DNA of 64,000 nucleotides from Rhodopirellula baltica SH 1 (GTDB lineage: Bacteria; Planctomycetota; Planctomycetia; Pirellulales; Pirellulaceae), in the NCBI RefSeq assembly GCF_000196115.1, contig NC_005027.1, positions 4,464,001 through 4,528,000 of the forward strand, written 5' to 3'. Each line of letters starts with the position of its first letter. Position 1 is the stretch's first letter. Below are positions 47,315 through 56,808 of the stretch, in pieces. A program made the translations under genes and the position numbers. The notes beneath the pieces were generated by a model, which was not told the DNA's origin, did no database searches, and saw only the letters and a program-made list of their open reading frames with translations.

Positions 47315-50053
47315 CTACGGCGCCAAGATGAACTCAATGATCGAGTTTTCCGGACCAATGTCGACAGTGCGACTTTGTGGTGCGAGGTCGCCTGCTTGCA
47401 CGTCGATGCGGACGGACTCAAAGGTCGGTAAAAGTGGCACCGAAGCAATCCCAGACTGATTCGTCGCTGATTTCCAAAAGCCGTTAACGCTTCCGGCAAG
47501 ATCCGTTGCCGCGATGTCCGCCGACACAGGATCGCCGTTGGTATCCATGCACCGAACTGTCAGTGGCGTAACCGGCTGCAGCTCAAAAGTAACTTCGTTG
47601 TCCTCCGTTGACGCAGTGAGAGAACGAACCCATTGCTCCAAAGGAGGATTGGACGTGGGTTCGGCGGGATTCGCGTGGAGTCGATCGTAGGCCGTTTGGT
47701 ACCCGAGGTATCGCCCCGCTGCAAACACTTTGACGTCTTCGATTGGAACGACCAGCTCGGCGTGACCTTCGTCGTCGGTCAGTGTGTGCGGAAAGTGGCC
47801 GTCTAAATCCTCAGGCCCACGAATTGGCCTTCGACGCTCGTCACACCAGTCGACGTACACGCTGGGAAGCGGCCGCTTCGTCTCAGCGTCCACGACCTTC
47901 ACCTTCACAACCCGATAGTCGCGTGAGTCAACGGTGATGTCATCTTTGGATCGCCCTCGAACCCAATCAGATTGCATTCCCCATCGACGATCCGTCGCAC
48001 CAAAAACTTCTGGAACCAATTGGAGGCGTTCCTCACGAAGGCCACCCAGTTGCTCAATGGTTTCGTTTGTTTGCATGACCACACCGTTTTCAACGAACGG
48101 ATGCACCTCCCCAGACCCACGCGAATTCGACAGTGGAATCAATGGATCGCGTACTCCGGCGGGTGACGTTGCGATGCGAAGCATCGTGGTCGACTGGGAC
48201 GCGAAGGAGAACAATTCATTTGTTGGAGAAAAACAATTGAAGACTGCCAAGCGATTGGGCGGCAAGCCACCGATCGTTACCTCGCCTGCTTCATTGGCTT
48301 GCATCAATCCGGGAAGCTCACTCCCCATCAAGTTCATGTCATAGAAATCCAATGAGTTGAAGCTTTGGCTCGTCTCACGTCCATCAACGAGCACCGCCAG
48401 ATTCAATTGCATTGGGAGAGGTTGATTGTTGGCATCCACAAACCGTGCAGAGATAGTTTGGTAGGGTTCCAACAGAATCGTTTTGTCATCGAATTTCAAA
48501 TCTCCGGGGGGATGCACACGTGTTCCAACACAGTGATCCGGAGATAGAATCAAGGTTTCCCAGGCGGTCGATTGATTCCATCCTCGCCATGGGGTTGGGA
48601 TGGATCTCAAATCATACGCACCGTTCTGATCTGTCCACGAATAAGCGAACGTGGCTTGCTGATAGGATTGAAAACCTCTCATCCAAGTCGTGTTGGTCCG
48701 CTGACGCAACAGAACCAACGCGCCGGCCACCGGTGTTTGATCCTTCGCGAGCACTTGACCGCGAACATCAATCCGTTCGCCTCGATGAATTTTCTGTCGG
48801 CGTTCGATTTCATCTGCAAATGAATCAGAGAGGCGAATCCAGGGATGAGCCTGTCTGATCATAGCGATTCGTTGCGACCAATTTGGTTCTTCTGTTGGAT
48901 CAGTCGCGAACGAAGGTGCGAATGAAAACAAAAGCAAGAGCGTTGCCGCCGAGATCGACCAACCGATGACTCGTCGACGAGGATTCGTGGGATTGCGACT
49001 CTTGTCCAAATCCAGGACTTCAAAAACACGCTCGCGAACACTGTGTTCCGAGACAGCGGCCGACAGGTGTGCGACGGTTGAATGAGCGGTCAAACCGCGT
49101 GCGATTCGAATCAAATTCTCGGCATAATTGTCCGCCGAAAAGCCCGCGTTCAAAACCGCATCGTCCGCAGCAAACTCGGCCGTCCGACGAAGTTGGCGAC
49201 GAGCATGGTGTGCCAGCGGATGAAACCAATACAACACGACCAACAGATTGGCAAGGAATTGCCACCCCACATCATGTCGGAGCAAATGACAAAGCTCGTG
49301 CTGCAAGATGGCGGTTTGTTCATCGGACGACCAACGCTCAAAATCGTGCGGCAGCAAGATGGTTGGCTTCCAACACGGCACCACGCACGGAACCTCAACG
49401 TCTCGTGAATGAAAACATCGAGCCCGACTCAGCGTTGTCTTCATTGGCAAGCGAATCAATTGGAACATCGCCTTTGGATCAGGAACCTCCGTCGCTGCGC
49501 GGACCATGGACCATACCTTGACGTAGCCTATCAACATTCGGATCAACAGAGCACTGGCAATCGCGAACCAAACCCATCCCACAGCCATCACCAGATTCGA
49601 GATTGTTTCCGCGATCGCCCATGGCCTCACAAACATTTCGGGCGATGATTCCAACGCGGCTGAATTCAGCGCAGACACGGGCATGGACCGATCTTTTCCG
49701 ACGAACGAACGGTCGACATTCGTGGAGTCTGAAACATCGCCACCAGCCATCGCTGTGCTGAATTCGGAATTGAGTCCGGTGGCAACTGACACGTCATCCG
49801 CACTGATCGCCGAGGGCAAATTTGTGCCCAAGCTCGATGGTGCGAATCCCCAAAGTGCCATCGAAGACGGTCGAAGCGTCAAAGCAATCGGCAGAATCAA
49901 CATCAGAACGATGCCCATTCTCCAAAGATCATTGACGACGGTCGCCGAAAAATGCGATCGCTTCCGACCAGCGATCATTGCGGGGCTCATCACCACCAAC
50001 GAAACGATACTGGAAATCACCAAAGCGGCCCAAATCAAGTTCAAGCTGTTCAT
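47315..50053 (-). CDS. BlaR1/MecR1-type M56 membrane metalloprotease with non-PBP C-terminus
   Basis: The 912-residue protein has N-terminal membrane helices (LIWAALVISSIVSLVVM and others), a cytoplasmic zinc-protease domain of family M56 with HELCH (LQHELCHLLRHD, catalytic HExxH), and a later membrane helix near residue 370. In BlaR1 the outer part binds beta-lactams; here it is ~500 residues of carboxypeptidase-regulatory-like beta repeats (RGQVLAKDQTPVAGALVLL, VKVVDAETKRPLPS). The start ATG overlaps the stop of the blaI-like gene by four bases (ATGA), so the two are translationally coupled. It probably senses an unknown signal and triggers cleavage of the repressor. Confidence 0.9.
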   Translation of the reverse strand: MNSLNLIWAALVISSIVSLVVMSPAMIAGRKRSHFSATVVNDLWRMGIVLMLILPIALTLRPSSMALWGFAPSSLGTNLPSAISADDVSVATGLNSEFSTAMAGGDVSDSTNVDRSFVGKDRSMPVSALNSAALESSPEMFVRPWAIAETISNLVMAVGWVWFAIASALLIRMLIGYVKVWSMVRAATEVPDPKAMFQLIRLPMKTTLSRARCFHSRDVEVPCVVPCWKPTILLPHDFERWSSDEQTAILQHELCHLLRHDVGWQFLANLLVVLYWFHPLAHHARRQLRRTAEFAADDAVLNAGFSADNYAENLIRIARGLTAHSTVAHLSAAVSEHSVRERVFEVLDLDKSRNPTNPRRRVIGWSISAATLLLLFSFAPSFATDPTEEPNWSQRIAMIRQAHPWIRLSDSFADEIERRQKIHRGERIDVRGQVLAKDQTPVAGALVLLRQRTNTTWMRGFQSYQQATFAYSWTDQNGAYDLRSIPTPWRGWNQSTAWETLILSPDHCVGTRVHPPGDLKFDDKTILLEPYQTISARFVDANNQPLPMQLNLAVLVDGRETSQSFNSLDFYDMNLMGSELPGLMQANEAGEVTIGGLPPNRLAVFNCFSPTNELFSFASQSTTMLRIATSPAGVRDPLIPLSNSRGSGEVHPFVENGVVMQTNETIEQLGGLREERLQLVPEVFGATDRRWGMQSDWVRGRSKDDITVDSRDYRVVKVKVVDAETKRPLPSVYVDWCDERRRPIRGPEDLDGHFPHTLTDDEGHAELVVPIEDVKVFAAGRYLGYQTAYDRLHANPAEPTSNPPLEQWVRSLTASTEDNEVTFELQPVTPLTVRCMDTNGDPVSADIAATDLAGSVNGFWKSATNQSGIASVPLLPTFESVRIDVQAGDLAPQSRTVDIGPENSIIEFILAP

Positions 50054-50475
50054 GACGTTGGCCTTTTTGGTTTTGCCTGACTCTTCTTGGAAATTTGCGT
50101 TCGCGCACGCTGCACCTCTTCGATCATCTGGTCGACCTCGTCCTCGGTGAGCGGTCGCTCGCTCGCATCCAAAAACGCGGCCAGAGCTTCGGCGGGAGAA
50201 CCTTGGAAGAAGTTCTGCAGGACCTGCTTGGCCATGGATCGTTTGGCAGCAACCTGTTTTTGCGTGCAGCGGTAAACCAGTCGCGGTCCGTCTTGTTCCG
50301 ACAACAACCAGCCCTGGTCGACCAAACGATTCAGGATCGCTCGCACCGTCGAATAGCTCGGCGGATCTTCCAGACCATCACGGACGCTTGTCACGCTGGC
50401 GTTCCCCAACCGATGGACGGTCTCATAGATTTGTCGCTGACGTTTCCCAAGGCTTATCATCGTTGGATCGGGCAT
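50050..50475 (-). CDS. BlaI/MecI-family transcriptional repressor
   Basis: The 141-residue protein has a winged-helix DNA-binding domain (YSTVRAILNRLVDQGWL is the recognition region) followed by a dimerisation/cleavage region. BlaI-type repressors bind TACAxxTGTA-like dyads and are cleaved after the protease sensor is activated. The start ATG has an operator and a promoter about 40-75 bases upstream, and the stop overlaps the BlaR1-like gene by ATGA. The C-terminal part is short and basic (KKSQAKPKRPTS). Autoregulation is very likely. Confidence 0.92.
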   Translation of the reverse strand: MPDPTMISLGKRQRQIYETVHRLGNASVTSVRDGLEDPPSYSTVRAILNRLVDQGWLLSEQDGPRLVYRCTQKQVAAKRSMAKQVLQNFFQGSPAEALAAFLDASERPLTEDEVDQMIEEVQRARTQISKKSQAKPKRPTS

Positions 50476-50513
50476 CGTGATTCTCTACAGGTGAATAGGC
50501 TGTCTCCGAGGCT

Positions 50514-50535
50514 TGGTGCTACATTTGTAGCACCA
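50514..50535. promoter_or_regulatory. BlaI operator dyad
   Basis: Two perfect 10-bp arms, TGGTGCTACA at 50514-50523 and TGTAGCACCA at 50526-50535, are separated by two bases. The inner TACA-N2-TGTA is the known core of BlaI/MecI operators. It lies 38 bases before the repressor start and overlaps the -10 region. Confidence 0.88.
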
Positions 50536-50551
50536 TACATTTGAGAGTCAA
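50524..50551 (-). promoter_or_regulatory. Promoter of the blaI-blaR operon
   Basis: On the minus strand a -35 TTGACT (50551-50546) and a -10 TACAAA (50529-50524) are spaced by 16 bases. The -10 lies inside the operator dyad, so bound repressor would block RNA polymerase. Confidence 0.7.
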
Positions 50552-50837
50552 GGACTTTCGGGGGACACATGCCGGCGATGGCGGATTTTGATCGTGCATT
50601 TCGGAGGTGCTGATGCTCGTGACAAACCGGTTCGGTTCCCGACGCTTGACCGTTTTCCACGAAGCAAAACCCAGGTCATACGCGACCATCGCAACACAGA
50701 CTCAACGTCCAGGACGTTTGGAGTATTCGCGTCCGCAATGGATAATTCCCATTCGCGGGCGCCAGTCCTGTACACTAACCAGCCTTGTCTTGCATGCCAT
50801 TCGGCGTGCCACGTTGCCGCCAACATGAAGTGGGTGC
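50536..50837. other. Intergenic region between divergent blaI-like and redoxin fusion genes
   Basis: No gene is supported in these ~300 bases beyond the repressor promoter. No second BlaI dyad was seen near the right gene. Short open frames are probably chance. Confidence 0.45.
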
Positions 50838-52724
50838 ATGGTTCCCGATCAAATCCAAGGGGCCGCGAAAGGTTCGTTTCGCGGTCGACGCATTGGTTTG
50901 ATGTTCACGAACATGGTTTGCATGCTCCTGGTTTGCATGCTTTTCGCTTCCCATCGAGCGTTTGCTCAAGACACTTCGAATGCTGATGGGCTGAAAGGTC
51001 TCGACCTGGACGGGCGGTTAATTCGGCTGGGCCAATCCAACGAGACCAAGGCCGTCGCGGTCGTCTTCTTGTCCACGCATTGTCCGATCAGCAACGGTTA
51101 TCTGCCGTTGCTCAATGGCTACGCATCGGAATACGGGACACAAGGCATCGAATTGATAGGCGTGATTTCCGATCCGTCGGTGACACGTTCGGACGCGAAA
51201 AAGCACAGCGTTGATTATCGAGTTGAGTTCCCGGTGCTGTTTGACGGTTCGGGCGAATTGCGTTTGGCTCTCTCGCCAACCCATACGCCCCAAGCGATGT
51301 TGATTCGGCCGACCGGCGAGATGCTTTACAACGGTGCGATTGACGATCGGCATGTCCAAGTTGGTCGCAAGAAGGATCACGCCGCTAATTCCTATTTGCG
51401 AGATGCGATCCGCGCAGTCATCGCTCGACGCGCGGTGGATGTGCCGCGGACCAAACCCATCGGGTGTTTGCTGGAGGATCCACCAAACAAAGCGATCGAA
51501 GGCGAAGTGACCTTCGCACGCGATGTCGCGCCGGTCATTCAAGCAAACTGCGCGGGGTGTCATTGCCAAAACGGTTCGGCTCCGTTTCCGCTGTTGACTT
51601 ACAACGACGTCAGTGGTCATGCCAACCAAATACTAGAGGTGACGCATTCGCGTTTCATGCCCCCATGGAAACCGGCCGCCGGATTCACGCGGTTCCAAGA
51701 TGAACTGCGATTGACCAACCACGAGATGTCTTTGTTGAACGTTTGGGTTCGCGATGGCAAACCGGCGGGCGACCCGAAGGATCTTCCGGCCCCTTTGCCG
51801 CCATCAAATGGTTGGCCACTGGGTGAACCGGATATGATTTTGGAAATGAGCGAGACGTTCTCGATTCCATCCAGTGGTCCCGACGTTCGGCAGTACTTCG
51901 TCATCCCAACTGGTTTGAAAGAACATCGCTTGGTCAACGCGATCGACTTTCATCCGGGGACACCTCAATCTGTTCATCACGCCAGTTTCTTTTTGGACAC
52001 CCAACGAAAGGGGCGGCGACTGGACCAATCGGATCCGGCGCCGGGCTACTCCAGCTTTGGCGGGCCGCGCTTTGAACCCGAAGGAACGCTGAGCAGTTGG
52101 TTCCCGGGAATGAGCCCGCGACCATTGCCCGAAGGAATGGGACGTTTGGTTCCCAAAGGCAGCGACATCGTGGCGGAAATTCACTACGTCACGACCGGCA
52201 AACCGCATCAAGACAAGTCAAAAATCGGCCTGTACTTTGCGCCGCCGTCGGCCAGAAAAATGGTCACCGAAATACAGGTTGGCAACAAACGAATTCGCAT
52301 CCCGCCGGGGGCGGAGCATCACTTGCAACGCGCGACGTACACCTTGCCCGTCGACACCGTGTTGCTGGACACGGTGCCGCACATGCATCTCTTTGGCCGG
52401 GAAATGAAAGTTTGGTCGAAATCACCTGACGGCGAGACCAAGCCATTGTTGTGGATCAAAGATTGGGATTTCAATTGGCAAGGCAAGTACTCGTTTGCCG
52501 AACCTGTGCGATTGAAAAAGGGAACAATCATTCACGTGGATGCTTGGTATGACAATTCAGCGAACAACCCGTTGAACCCGAACTCGCCACCCAAACCGGT
52601 TTCGTGGGGCGCCGACTCAACCGACGAAATGTTGATCTGTCACTTCCAATGCACCTGCGAAACGATGGGGGAACTGAACGAGTTGATTCGGCACCAAAAG
52701 AAACACATCGCGGATCGACAATAA
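50838..52724 (+). CDS. Redoxin - cytochrome c - copper monooxygenase-like fusion protein
   Basis: The 628-residue protein has an N-terminal hydrophobic signal (VCMLLVCMLFASHRAFAQ; Met22 at 50901 is an alternative start). Residues ~50-195 are a thioredoxin/AhpC-like domain with STHCPISNGY (a single peroxidatic-type Cys, not CxxC). A haem domain with CAGCHCQNG follows near residue 240. The rest resembles the two-domain copper type II ascorbate-dependent monooxygenase fold, with His clusters in SVHHASF, EIHYVTTG and VPHMHLFGREM. Such three-part fusions are known from planctomycetes; substrate unknown. It is exported and single-gene, divergent from the blaI-like operon. Confidence 0.8.
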   Translation: MVPDQIQGAAKGSFRGRRIGLMFTNMVCMLLVCMLFASHRAFAQDTSNADGLKGLDLDGRLIRLGQSNETKAVAVVFLSTHCPISNGYLPLLNGYASEYGTQGIELIGVISDPSVTRSDAKKHSVDYRVEFPVLFDGSGELRLALSPTHTPQAMLIRPTGEMLYNGAIDDRHVQVGRKKDHAANSYLRDAIRAVIARRAVDVPRTKPIGCLLEDPPNKAIEGEVTFARDVAPVIQANCAGCHCQNGSAPFPLLTYNDVSGHANQILEVTHSRFMPPWKPAAGFTRFQDELRLTNHEMSLLNVWVRDGKPAGDPKDLPAPLPPSNGWPLGEPDMILEMSETFSIPSSGPDVRQYFVIPTGLKEHRLVNAIDFHPGTPQSVHHASFFLDTQRKGRRLDQSDPAPGYSSFGGPRFEPEGTLSSWFPGMSPRPLPEGMGRLVPKGSDIVAEIHYVTTGKPHQDKSKIGLYFAPPSARKMVTEIQVGNKRIRIPPGAEHHLQRATYTLPVDTVLLDTVPHMHLFGREMKVWSKSPDGETKPLLWIKDWDFNWQGKYSFAEPVRLKKGTIIHVDAWYDNSANNPLNPNSPPKPVSWGADSTDEMLICHFQCTCETMGELNELIRHQKKHIADRQ

Positions 52725-52832
52725 TCGTCTCGGGGCTTCGTTGACGCATTGCGCGTGAGACAACCTGCCCGCTTCGCTTTTGCGAAGTTATGCTTGTCTC
52801 GATTCAAGCTAGAAACCTTCGAAGGCCGTTCC

Positions 52833-53477
52833 GTGTCAGCATCTGAAACCACCCCTCAATCGAATCACGGCATCGGAATTCTGGGTGGATCGTTCGACCC
52901 GGTTCATGTCGGGCATCTATGGATGGCCGAATCGGCTCTCGAACAATTGCCGATTGAACACGTGCGTTGGATCCCGGCGGCCACCAGCCCGCTCAAACCT
53001 CATGGCCCCGTGGCCAGCAACGAGCACCGTCTGCAAATGCTGCGGTTGGCACTCAGCGGACAATCCGGGCTTGTCATCGACGACTGGGAACTTCGGCAAG
53101 ACAGCGTCAGCTACACCCTGCTGACGCTGGAATATCTGCAGGAACAGTTTCCTGACCGCCCGCTGTACCTGATCATCGGAGCCGATTCACTGGCCTCCTT
53201 CGACCGCTGGCGAGAACCCGAGCAAATTCTGAAACGGTGCCACCTGGCCGTGATCGCTCGCGGCGGGGACCCTCCGCCGGACTACTCGATCCTGGACGGA
53301 ATGACCGACGAAACGCAGATCCAAAGGATTCGCGAGTCTCAGATCCAGATGCCCCAGATCGAAATCAGCAGCAGCGACCTTCGGAATCGCATCGCGACCG
53401 GACGGAGTATCCGATTCCGCGTGCCACACCCGGTCGCGACGTTGATCGACAATGAAAAGATGTACCGGGTACGATAG
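52833..53477 (+). CDS. nadD: Nicotinate-nucleotide adenylyltransferase
   Basis: NadD makes nicotinic acid adenine dinucleotide from NaMN and ATP in NAD synthesis. The open frame begins at a TTG at 52749, but the GTG at 52833 with GAAGG eight bases upstream gives a 214-residue protein of normal length. The nucleotidyltransferase motif GGSFDPVHVGHL and the end motif SSSDLRNRIATGRSIRFRVP are present. Cytoplasmic, single domain. Confidence 0.93.
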   Translation: MSASETTPQSNHGIGILGGSFDPVHVGHLWMAESALEQLPIEHVRWIPAATSPLKPHGPVASNEHRLQMLRLALSGQSGLVIDDWELRQDSVSYTLLTLEYLQEQFPDRPLYLIIGADSLASFDRWREPEQILKRCHLAVIARGGDPPPDYSILDGMTDETQIQRIRESQIQMPQIEISSSDLRNRIATGRSIRFRVPHPVATLIDNEKMYRVR

Positions 53478-53521
53478 CAAAGTTGCCTGCGATTCCCCGC
53501 GTGTCGAAACTGAGATCTGCT

Positions 53522-54115
53522 ATGTCGACCAATCCGATCCCACTGCTGTCCGAACAGGAATACCTTGACCAAGAACGAAAGGCTTCGTTCAAGAGCGAGT
53601 ACTTCGGCGGCGAAACCTTTGCAATGGGCGGCGCGAAGCGAGCACACAACTTGATCGTGACAAACCTAATCCGGGTTCTAAGCAACGCGCTGCTCGATGG
53701 TCCCTGCGAAGTTTACCCCTGCGACATGCGGGTCCAGATTGAAGCCACTGGTTTGTACACCTACCCCGATGTGGTCGTGGCTTGCGACGAACCCAAATTT
53801 CGCGACGACCAACTGGACACCCTGCAAAATCCGACTTTGTTGATCGAAGTCGCTTCGGAAAGCACAGAGGCATACGACCGAGGCACCAAGTCGAGACACT
53901 ACCGACGCATTCCATCTTTGAAAGGATACGTGCTCGTCGCGCAAGATCGACCAGCAGTTGAATCATTCACCCGTGGAGACGACCACACATGGACGCTTCG
54001 TGAAGCGGGGGGACTGGAGAACGAATTGCGGATCGACGCCTTGAAGCTGAACCTGTCGATGACAGAAGTTTATCACCGGGTCCAGTTCGATCGCCCCGAT
54101 CCGTTGGTGAAATGA
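53522..54115 (+). CDS. Uma2-family endonuclease-like protein (DUF820)
   Basis: From the ATG at 53522 the protein has 197 residues; an upstream TTG would add 13. It has the PD-(D/E)xK-like core of the Uma2/DUF820 family: YPDVVVACDEP with the first Asp, then PTLLIEVASEST with Glu, and the YDRGTKSRHYRRIPSLKGYVLV region. These proteins are common in cyanobacteria and planctomycetes, often in many copies, and of unknown biological role. Single gene after nadD. Confidence 0.85.
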   Translation: MSTNPIPLLSEQEYLDQERKASFKSEYFGGETFAMGGAKRAHNLIVTNLIRVLSNALLDGPCEVYPCDMRVQIEATGLYTYPDVVVACDEPKFRDDQLDTLQNPTLLIEVASESTEAYDRGTKSRHYRRIPSLKGYVLVAQDRPAVESFTRGDDHTWTLREAGGLENELRIDALKLNLSMTEVYHRVQFDRPDPLVK

Positions 54116-54384
54116 CTCAGAGCTCAATGCGCCCCTCGCCAGCGAGTCTGCTCTGAACGGAGCATCCGGGTTCAGGTTCCGCATCCTGTGCGGACACTGA
54201 TCGCCCAAGAAAAGCTTTATCGGGCAGAATAGGCAAAAGGGATTGCGTGGAAACGCCGATCTCGGCACACTGTGTGGCCCGCGATCGCGACCTTTTTGCG
54301 TTCACGGGACACCATTGGCGAGCCGGAGACGTTGGTTTTCCGGCCGAATCAGTCCATTCGCCTTCGATATTTTCGAAAAGCTTC

Positions 54385-54663
54385 ATGCCTCCACGTCCAA
54401 TGAGCACGCGTAGCCGTGCCCGCAAACGCTCCCGAGTCCGCAGCCGCACGCGTCGCAAGGACCCCATCTTCGTCGATGGCCATCGTCCACGTCCGATGTA
54501 CGTTGACTACAAGGACCTCGAATTGCTGTCCAAGATGGTCAACCGTCAAGGACGCATCATGGGCCGTCGCAAAAGTGGTTGTACCGCTGCCAGCCAACAC
54601 GCTGTCACGGCTGCGATCAAACGAGCCCGCTTCATGGCCTTGTTGCCATACGTCGGCGAATAA
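54385..54663 (+). CDS. rpsR: 30S ribosomal protein bS18
   Basis: The protein of about 92 residues matches bS18: FVDGHRPRPMYVDYKDLELLSKMV, GRIMGRRKSG, AIKRARFMALLPY. An Arg-rich extension of about 20 residues precedes the core. The start is the ATG at 54385 (GAAAAG upstream); the ATG at 54400 is an alternative, and the longer frame up to 54247 has no family match. In most bacteria rpsR lies with rpsF or rplI; here it is separate and followed by a thioesterase gene. Confidence 0.95.
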   Translation: MPPRPMSTRSRARKRSRVRSRTRRKDPIFVDGHRPRPMYVDYKDLELLSKMVNRQGRIMGRRKSGCTAASQHAVTAAIKRARFMALLPYVGE

Positions 54664-54680
54664 GCCAAATCGGCAAATCA

Positions 54681-55142
54681 GTGAACGATTCTGCCTCTGA
54701 CGGAGCCCCCACCCAGCGGGCTCCGGTCTACCAGACCCAACGCCGCGTCGAGTTTCGAGACACCGATGCGGCTGGAATCGTCCACTTCTCGGCCTTCTTC
54801 CCGATGATGGAAGCGGCCGAGCATGAGTTCCTGAGATCGGTCGGCATCCCTGTGATGCCGCACCATGAATCCGAGGAACGCTTGACTTGGCCCCGAGTCG
54901 CCGCCAGTTCCGACTTTCATGGGCCCGCCCGATTCGAAGACATTTTGCAAATCGATTTGCACGTCGACCGAATCGGCCAGTCCAGCATCAGCTATCGCTT
55001 CGAACTGACCTGCGAAGGCCGCCGCATCGCCACCGGCAAAATCACCGCCGTGTGTTGCGACCTGAAAGCGGGCGGCAAACTGGTCAAAACCAACGTGCCC
55101 GATGACCTGCGTCAGCGATTGTCTGGCCCTCAAAACGACTGA
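54681..55142 (+). CDS. Acyl-CoA thioesterase (4HBT hotdog family)
   Basis: From the GTG at 54681 the protein has 153 residues. It has the YbgC/4-hydroxybenzoyl-CoA thioesterase active region VEFRDTDAAGIVHFSAFFPMME, with the catalytic Asp, and a hotdog fold length. It probably hydrolyses a small acyl-CoA in the cytoplasm. It starts 17 bases after rpsR and ends eight bases before the next gene, so the three genes may be co-transcribed. Confidence 0.88.
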   Translation: MNDSASDGAPTQRAPVYQTQRRVEFRDTDAAGIVHFSAFFPMMEAAEHEFLRSVGIPVMPHHESEERLTWPRVAASSDFHGPARFEDILQIDLHVDRIGQSSISYRFELTCEGRRIATGKITAVCCDLKAGGKLVKTNVPDDLRQRLSGPQND

Positions 55143-55150
55143 ACAAACAC

Positions 55151-55621
55151 ATGCCCGCAACTTTCGAAGGCTTCGGCCTGAAACTGCTGTACCCGGACAA
55201 CTGGAAGCTGGTCGAACGAGCCGAAGACGAAGGCGACCAGGGAGCCACGTTCGATCTGCCCGGCGGCGGATTTGTGTCGCTGGAAACGTTGCCGATCACC
55301 CGAGAAGACGAAGTCGTCCTCGGTGAAATCGACCAAATGCTCCGAGGCCAATACGAAGACCTGGAACGTGACAACGTCACACTGCCGGGTGCCACGGAAG
55401 GCGAACGCGCCGTTGACCTCCGGTTCTACTACTTGGACCTCGTCGTGATGTCGCGCGTGGTGCTGCTGGACGCCCCTGCCCCGACTCGCGAACAAATGCC
55501 CATCGCGGGACGCATCTTGGCTCAACTCCAAGCCGAAATGTCGGATTTCGAAGCCGCCGAACAGGTCTTCAACGCGATCCTGCAACAGATTCGAATGGCC
55601 GAACTTCCCGAAGAAGCTTAA
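55151..55621 (+). CDS. Hypothetical protein (PsbP/DUF1795-like)
   Basis: The 156-residue protein begins FEGFGLKLLYPDNWKL, the opening of small PsbP- or DUF1795-like beta/alpha domains, and has FDLPGGGFVSLETLP. No signal peptide, membrane segment or catalytic motif is visible. It is eight bases after the thioesterase gene in the same direction, probably in one transcript. Function unknown. Confidence 0.7.
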   Translation: MPATFEGFGLKLLYPDNWKLVERAEDEGDQGATFDLPGGGFVSLETLPITREDEVVLGEIDQMLRGQYEDLERDNVTLPGATEGERAVDLRFYYLDLVVMSRVVLLDAPAPTREQMPIAGRILAQLQAEMSDFEAAEQVFNAILQQIRMAELPEEA

Positions 55622-55681
55622 TCGGCGAAGACGGAACGAAGGTGAACGCGACCGCGGCCAATCCAATCGCCGCAAATCGAC

Positions 55682-56185
55682 TCAGACCAAGTCTTGCTTG
55701 CGTTTTTTGCGTCGGTTCTTCCCGCATTCGCGGCACACACCGCTGACCAGCATCCGGTGCCCAGAAACGCGAAAACCGTGTTTCGCGGCCGCTTCGTCTC
55801 GCGTCGCAATCAGTTCCTCGCTTCGGAACTCGATCAATTTGCGGCAACGGGTGCAGTACAGGTGATCGTGGGGCGGGTAGCCGTAATCCAGTTCGTAAAC
55901 CGTGCGGCCATCGAGCTGAAAGCAATTCAGCAATCCAGCGTCCACAAACTCCCGCAGCGACCGATACACCGTCGCTGAACTGACGTAGTTGGGCTCGCCC
56001 TTGCGAGGCAACTTCTCGATCAGCTCATCGGCATCAAAGTGGGCGTGCTGAGAGAAGATCTTCTCAACGAGAAACTTACGAGGCTTCGTCTGCCGCTGGC
56101 CTTTGCTCTGCAAATACTCCTCAAAACGCTCCTGAGGGGTCAAAGCCACCTCGAGACGTTCGAGAGATTCGGGAACCGAAGACAC
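55682..56185 (-). CDS. Fur-family metalloregulator
   Basis: The protein has the Fur fold: winged helix (YVSSATVYRSLREFVDAGLL is the recognition region), the metal-binding HDHLYCTRCRKLIEF with His and the CxxC pair, and a second CxxC-like pair at CRECGK near the end. The open frame reaches back to 56374, far longer than usual; a GTG at 56185 (about 167 residues) or TTG at 56194 are likelier starts, but no strong ribosome site decides. Upstream a TATAGT resembles a -10 element. Target metal (iron, zinc or peroxide sensing) is not settled. Confidence 0.85.
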   Translation of the reverse strand: MSSVPESLERLEVALTPQERFEEYLQSKGQRQTKPRKFLVEKIFSQHAHFDADELIEKLPRKGEPNYVSSATVYRSLREFVDAGLLNCFQLDGRTVYELDYGYPPHDHLYCTRCRKLIEFRSEELIATRDEAAAKHGFRVSGHRMLVSGVCRECGKNRRKKRKQDLV

Positions 56186-56374
56186 GTCAGACAAAACGGA
56201 CCGCTGAGAAAGAGAGAAGAAATGCTTGCAAGCCACTATAGCAGCCCCGTCCAGATTTGTCCCGAGCGGAGCCCTGCGAAACCGACGCAGAATCACCAGG
56301 ACTCGCGAAAAACGCGGATCAACGGGGCCGATGTCTCGGTCTCCGTCCGCAGGACTGGGTGGATCACGCTGCAA

Positions 56375-56808
56375 CGAGACAATCGACGGAAATCGTCATT
56401 TCCGCTCTCGACTTTTGGATTCGCGGTCGATATCTTCCGCAGCCGATTGAAAAACAGTGAGCGTGCAATCACATTTCAGTGATGCGAACCGACTCACTGC
56501 GGTTCAATCAGCACGACACCAGGTCTCGCCCATCACGGGCGCGGCGGAAGTGTGTTGGCAGGACGTTTCCTAGCGGAATCGCCCACTCCAAACGCACAAC
56601 GTTGCCATACCGCAAGGTGCCGCAACCTCCATTGCGATCTCCCCAAGGTCAACACGTTATTGCGCCCAGGACGCGGCTCGATAACAGCGAAGAAGAAGTC
56701 GGCCAGGGTTCCATCGGAACCCTCAGACGAAGCCACCGGGCTTCGAAGTTTTGACTGTATTTCGTTTCTCAACTGACCTTGGTCCCCAATTGGAGGCACC
56801 CCAGCCGC
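56375..56808. other. Intergenic region between fur-like gene and decarboxylase
   Basis: No gene is supported in these ~430 bases. Open frames lack family match. No Fur box or clear promoter was recognised. Confidence 0.4.
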
